Source: Parasponia andersonii (lineage: Eukaryota; Streptophyta; Magnoliopsida; Rosales; Cannabaceae). From it: a stretch of DNA of 64,000 nt. Position 1 is the first letter of the stretch. Each line of letters begins with the position of its first letter. A model generated the notes under the pieces. The model ran no database searches, was not told the origin of the DNA, and worked only from the letters and a program-made list of their open reading frames with translations. Location: NCBI GenBank assembly GCA_002914805.1, contig JXTB01000516.1:231868-295867 (forward strand). Reading direction: 5' to 3'. Position numbers and translations under genes: made by a program. Shown piece by piece: positions 59,468 through 64,000 of the stretch.

Positions 59468-59994
59468 TATACCTAATTCGATAAACTAGGCCAAGGTTAT
59501 ACTTCATGTTTGTTTAATTTTCATTTTGAGTGATGCTGCAATTTTCAAAGTGGGTATTATTTGCCTACTAGAAAAAGAACGATAAGTTTTCTTCTTTGTC
59601 GCCAGCGATAAAAATATTTGAAGAAACTACTTCAAATGGCCGAAATATCATATTTAAAATTTATGAATAACTAATAAATTAGCTAGTTTTTATTTTAAAG
59701 AATAATAATAATTAGCTAGTTCTGCATTCTAATGTAGGTTTATGGTATAAACCATTCATAAATTGTCCATCTTATGGTAATTTGGTCATCAAAGTTTCAA
59801 TTATGACAATACTCTTAAACTTTCTGATATGAAGCAATTTGGTCCTTAAATTGCCTGAATTATAATCTACTGTTAAATTTATGACAAAAAATATATGTAA
59901 GGAGTACATTGACCAAAAACACATTACGGACATCAATGATAATTCTCAATGTGATCATATCATACAACAAAAAAAATAATTAGTATGCCATGGG
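59432..59994. other. Spacer with a possible single end of a Mutator-like repeat
   Basis: Around 59760-59870 the sequence (AATTTGGTCATC, AATTTGGTCCTTAAATTG) resembles the ends of the long-TIR elements above, but no inverted partner was found. Confidence 0.4.
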
Positions 59995-60591
59995 ATCTGC
60001 CCCCCACCAGCCAAGCTTCTCTCTCTCCATCAAAAGAACTTTCCTTTAAGCGATGCTAGCAGAGGCTAGAGAGGGAGATCCGTCTTCTTTTCCGGCCTCC
60101 CCTCTCTCTACTTTCTCATCTTCATTCTTTTCTCCTTGGTCTTTTATTAGGGATGAGAATTTTTTTTTTCCTCTTTCAGTTTTTAGTTTCTCTAATAAGT
60201 CTAAATCTTGGATCTACTTATAATACCAAATTTGTGTGAATTTTCAATCTGTTTACTAGACCTTGAATATGAGATTTCTTCTCTTATTAGATCTGATTAG
60301 ACGGTTTAGTTGTTTTTTTCTTCTTCGGAAGTGGATCTCAGAGGGTGTAGGTATCTTACAAATTTTAGTCTTCCCCACCAGAACGCAGTCTAAGAGCTGG
60401 TAAGGCAATTGATACTAGTGGCCTTTGTTATCCTTAATAGTAACCCACAAATATTGTTTCTAGTGTGTTTATGATTCATTTTTTCGTTCCCTCTCTTGTA
60501 ATCATTTTATACTTAGTGTGTACTATTATTGAAGCTTTTTACTTTAGGCAATGAAATTCTCTAGAGGAGTCAATTTTTATTTTAAAAAAAA
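59995..60591 (+). mobile_element. Poly(A)-tailed retroposon, copy 2
   Basis: A CT-rich start (CTTCTCTCTCTCCATC), then GGGATGAGAATTTTTTTTTT, TTCCCCACCAGAACGCAGTC and a 3' end TATTGAAGC...TTTTTATTTTAAAAAAAA. It aligns with the reverse complement of 28756-29300 along most of its length. No open frame is conserved, so it is a short non-autonomous retroposon of unknown parent. Confidence 0.6.
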
Positions 60592-61766
60592 CAACCAACA
60601 ACACCAACAGAAAACAATTGATCTTGGTATGGCTCAACCAATGTAATATGTGCCCTAATAAACATTACATTATATAGTAAAATTATAAATATAAAATTAA
60701 GGGAGAGACCCCATTTATGTTGACTGCATTTTACATACTTAAACTGGATATTCTTGAAAAGAAAATAGATGTCGGTGTTGATATTATTTAATTAATGATA
60801 TTTCTTTTTTAGAATTATTGAGCATTTTTTTTTTGAGCAGAAAGCATATTTTGAATCAAACTATAGACTTTCCTTTTTATATGATTAGTTTTTTAGATAA
60901 CAATATCTACCAGCTGATGTCATAATTTTTGACTTATTAGAAACACACAAAAGCAAAATGGACGCATTTATCGCTATTTTTTAACCCCATTTCACTCACA
61001 TTACCACCGTCATGCTTTGATGCTGATTATAAATGATTTTCTTTTTCTTTTTCTTTTTCTTTTTACATTTTTTCATATTTTCTGTTTCGTGTTAAACCTA
61101 ACGCCAAACCAAAGTATAAACTATAAACCTCCCCCCCCCCCCCCCCCAAAAAAAATATATAATAGCTCCGAATGAGTACATCTTTGGTAACTATAAATCT
61201 AAAGATAAGAATGCACATAATAATAATTCTAAATGAGGACATTTTTTTTTAAACTAAAGCTACGACTGAGAGTGCACAACTAGTACAACCATTTTACCTT
61301 AGGTAATAAAATTCCTATCTATATACATGTAATAATTCTTCTTCCTTCAAAAATCCCTATTTGTATTGAATATTAATAAATCATTCTATTTTCATCAAAA
61401 TAAACTGATAATTTGAGTATTAATCTCACATTCAATCTCCAAACTAATGAATCAGTATTTTTAGCCCATAAACATTATTCCAGGGGGCTCTTTGTAATAT
61501 GATTAGAGAGTGAAAGTGTTTAATTAAGGACAAGAATTTTTTTTTAAAATGACGTAAAAAAATATAATAATATAATTTCACGTGTATGAAAATTATTAAT
61601 ATGCTTAACGTGCAAGTGAAAAGTATTGGTGGCTTCAAGTACTATTACCATGTGTTAGATAATTAGTTTTTTTAACATAAGTGAGACCAATAGTATTCTG
61701 ACATAAGTGATTCTAGATATTTAGTCAGAAATATAAATAAACAATATTATAAATAAATAATTAAAG

Positions 61767-61853
61767 AGTTAGCTCTTGACGCATATTAAAAAAATTGTCA
61801 CTTATCTAAAAGTTAGCTCTTTGACACATATTAAAAGATGTGTCACTTATTTA
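61767..61853 (+). repeat. Two-copy tandem repeat, about 44 bp
   Basis: Units 61767-61810 and 61811-61853, both beginning AGTTAGCTCTT and containing GTCACTTAT, with several differences. Confidence 0.8.
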
Positions 61854-62792
61854 AGAGTGACAAATAGCCTAATAAAATTGTATAACATGGCCCTATAATG
61901 CAGTTAGTGTTGTGACACTTGGCATAGTGAATGACATAAGACAAACTTCTTAACGACGTGACATGAATTTGATAATTTTTTAATAAGAATTTAACACTTA
62001 TCTTAGGATGTCAAAGTCATTTATTGCCTAATATGGCCACATTTTATTGATCGACCAATGTGATGTTATTTTATGACTTAGTATTTTAATTAGCAACTAA
62101 TTATAAAAATTTCGTCATATTTCAAAACAAACTTTGAAATGAGCTCAACTACAATCGGATGTTTTTTCAAAAAAAAAAAATCTCAACTGTGGCCTTTAAA
62201 ATTTCATATATCATTTGCACACTCTCCCTTTTTTTCGTTTTCTTTTACATTGTTTCTTACTTTTAAAAAAATTACTAAAATATTTTGTATTTTAATAATA
62301 ACAAGATCATTGTGTATATCACATATCAAGCAGGTAAAAGAGAGTAAAAGAGAGTGTTGCATTTTTTATTCATAATTTTTATTATTTTTTTCTTTTGTCA
62401 ATGTTGGTGAATAATTTGTGTTGAAAAAAAAAGTTAAAGAATACTACATAAGACATTTGAAAATTTATGGACGAAAGTTAGGAGAAGAACATTATTTGAA
62501 ATTGCAGATTGATGCAACTTCAAATTAATTGTAAAATTAAGTCCAATAATAATAAAATTAACTTCTTTAAGATATAATATTTCTTTCAACAAGGCAGGAT
62601 TCTCCAAAATATTGCATAAACAAGAAGAAACAATAAATTTATTTTATCACTTCTCCCTCTATAAATTTTTTGGACAAGTGAATTATCTTTATCCATTGTT
62701 TTTTTTATCAATTTAAACATCATTAGTCTCTCTTATTTGTGAGATTGTGTTTGAGTATTGTTCTTAAAGATGTTTGTTTGTTTTAAGTTTAT

Positions 62793-62856
62793 ATGTTTTG
62801 TTTATTCGTAGATTGAATTAGACTATGTTTTGTTTATTCGTAGATTGAATTAGACT
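62793..62856 (+). repeat. Perfect two-copy tandem repeat of 32 bp
   Basis: 62793-62824 and 62825-62856 are identical, beginning ATGTTTTGTTTATTCGTAGA. The identity suggests a recent duplication. Confidence 0.95.
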
Positions 62857-63564
62857 TTGTCATCTTTAACTATTATAGTTCTTTTGTTTCATTTTCTGAC
62901 TTCTATTTGACATGATTTGACAAAGTATATTCTAAGGATAGACATTGAACTTTGTAGCGTGAAAATAATTTCTTATCGTTACTCAAGTCATTCTGAAAAT
63001 TGCGTCTATTGAATAATAAAATTCACCGGCCAAAAAAATAAAAATAACCCTTTCTTTTTTCTTTTCTTTTTTTTTTTTCACAATGTAGAATACCTGTAAA
63101 TGGACGAAAATAACCTTTTAATGAAACATAGATAATGGTGGCAGTTTCCTCCCGCAACAGTGGGGGCATAAAGCTAGAATTCCTTCCCGGTTTTGGAGGC
63201 CGTTCCAGTCGAATGGTATTTACAAGCGCAGTCCTCACAGTTTCCGCGCGTGGGGTATGTATTTTTACTCCAATGAAGCCCATTTTAGTCTTTTCACACG
63301 ACAGCTCAATTACATACCGCCACGTGTCATGAAAGCACGAAACGCAACTACTTTCCAGTCGTTCGTGCCAGATGAAGAGACCTTGACGGAGTTCTTAGGC
63401 TCCTTCTAAATGCCCCACTGTTGCATAGATCTGGTTTCAGGTGTCTCAACAGTGAATACAGTGTTTTTCTTTTGTTATTTATGTAAATTGTGAATTTGGA
63501 TATTTATTTTCTTGATTTGTGCATGAATTGTTGATTGTTGTACGGTCTAAAATCCTAAGGTTGC

Positions 63565-63745
63565 ATATGATGTATATGCGACCTCCTCTGTGAAGGATAT
63601 GTACGACCTTCCACATATAGAATATATGCGACCTCGTCTGTGATGTTTACATGCGACCTTCTCCGTGATGCTTGTGTGCGACCTTCTCCGTGATGCTTGC
63701 ATGCGACCTCTTCTGCAGATTTTTGTGCGACCTTCTCCGTATAGT
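63565..63745 (+). repeat. Degenerate minisatellite built on TGCGACCTTCTCCGTGATG
   Basis: About seven imperfect units of 25-30 bp (GCGACCT[CT]CTC[CT]GTGATG and variants). The closest pair lies near 63652-63704. Followed by purine-rich GGAAACCTACAAG repeats (63805 and 63841). It may be part of an LTR or other repeat running past the window edge. Confidence 0.85.
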
Positions 63746-64000
63746 TTTCCTTAATAAACAGGGAACCCATAGGAAAAAGGGAAACACGAAAACACTATAG
63801 AGGAAACCTACAAGAAGAGGGAACTAGGTAAATGCAGTAAAGGAAACCTACAAGGAAAGGGAAACTGAAGACTCCTATTTGCGAGTAACTAAGTTATCCT
63901 TTTCGAGTAGTTATCTAATTGTATTGTTTGTATTTATCCAGTTATCCGTTTTGAATAATTATCCAATTACTTAATTGGATAATTACCCAATTGTATAGTT

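Larger units (their letters stand above)
60592..63564. other. AT-rich region, no gene supported
   Basis: Contains TTTTTC repeats near 61038-61062, a run of 17-18 C near 61130-61147, two short tandem duplications listed separately, and a GC-richer island at about 63120-63360 with a CCACGTGTC G-box core near 63321. Confidence 0.5.

Noticed and set aside
60000..60170. CT-rich stretch resembling the leader of a gene
   Set aside because: The same sequence occurs at about 29200-29300 in the other retroposon copy, so it is repeat-derived.
63565..63745. Possible CRISPR-like repeat array
   Set aside because: Units are tandem with almost no unique spacers, degenerate in length, and the genome is a plant; it is a minisatellite.

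Overview
The window is nuclear DNA of a flowering plant, most likely a eudicot. It is AT-rich, carries intron-containing genes of plant-specific families, and more than half of what I can assign is transposable-element DNA. I cannot name the species. Two ambiguous bases (n at 13785 and 29421) suggest a draft assembly.

Layout. Positions 1-3600 hold a large solo LTR (696-2982) with a perfect 5-bp target duplication, beside a remnant of a related element on the other strand. A single-finger C2H2 repressor-type zinc-finger gene lies at 4632-5240 (minus). From 5900 to 27163 is a nested repeat block. A degenerate CACTA-like DNA transposon (5900-14024) contains a non-autonomous Ty3/gypsy-type element (7805-12943). 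A second CACTA-like element (15055-27163) contains a full-length but broken Sirevirus-type Ty1/copia element (16516-26760, minus) with an env-like third reading frame.

The right half is gene-bearing. It has a TMCO1-family ER membrane protein (33352-33930, minus), an MTP8-type manganese transporter in seven exons (38935-41678, plus), a plastid-targeted protein of unknown function in two exons (47589-48810, plus), and a ~1298-residue NST1-like nuclear protein in eight exons (49718-56505, minus) with one apparent GC-AG intron. Exon lengths of all three multi-exon models sum to whole codons. These genes have no evident functional link; they are ordinary neighbours separated by repeats.

Small elements between the genes include six copies of a short terminal-inverted-repeat family, mostly embedded in (TA)n microsatellites (Micron-like). 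There is also a tRNA-derived SINE with a 16-bp target duplication and two copies of a ~550-600 bp poly(A)-tailed retroposon. Three long-TIR (Mutator-like) elements, a Tourist-like MITE, two other inverted-repeat MITEs and several tandem repeats complete the set. I found no CRISPR, rRNA or functional tRNA gene. The most notable unexplained structure is a perfect 10-bp palindrome dispersed through the Sirevirus, in both its LTR and its coding linkers.
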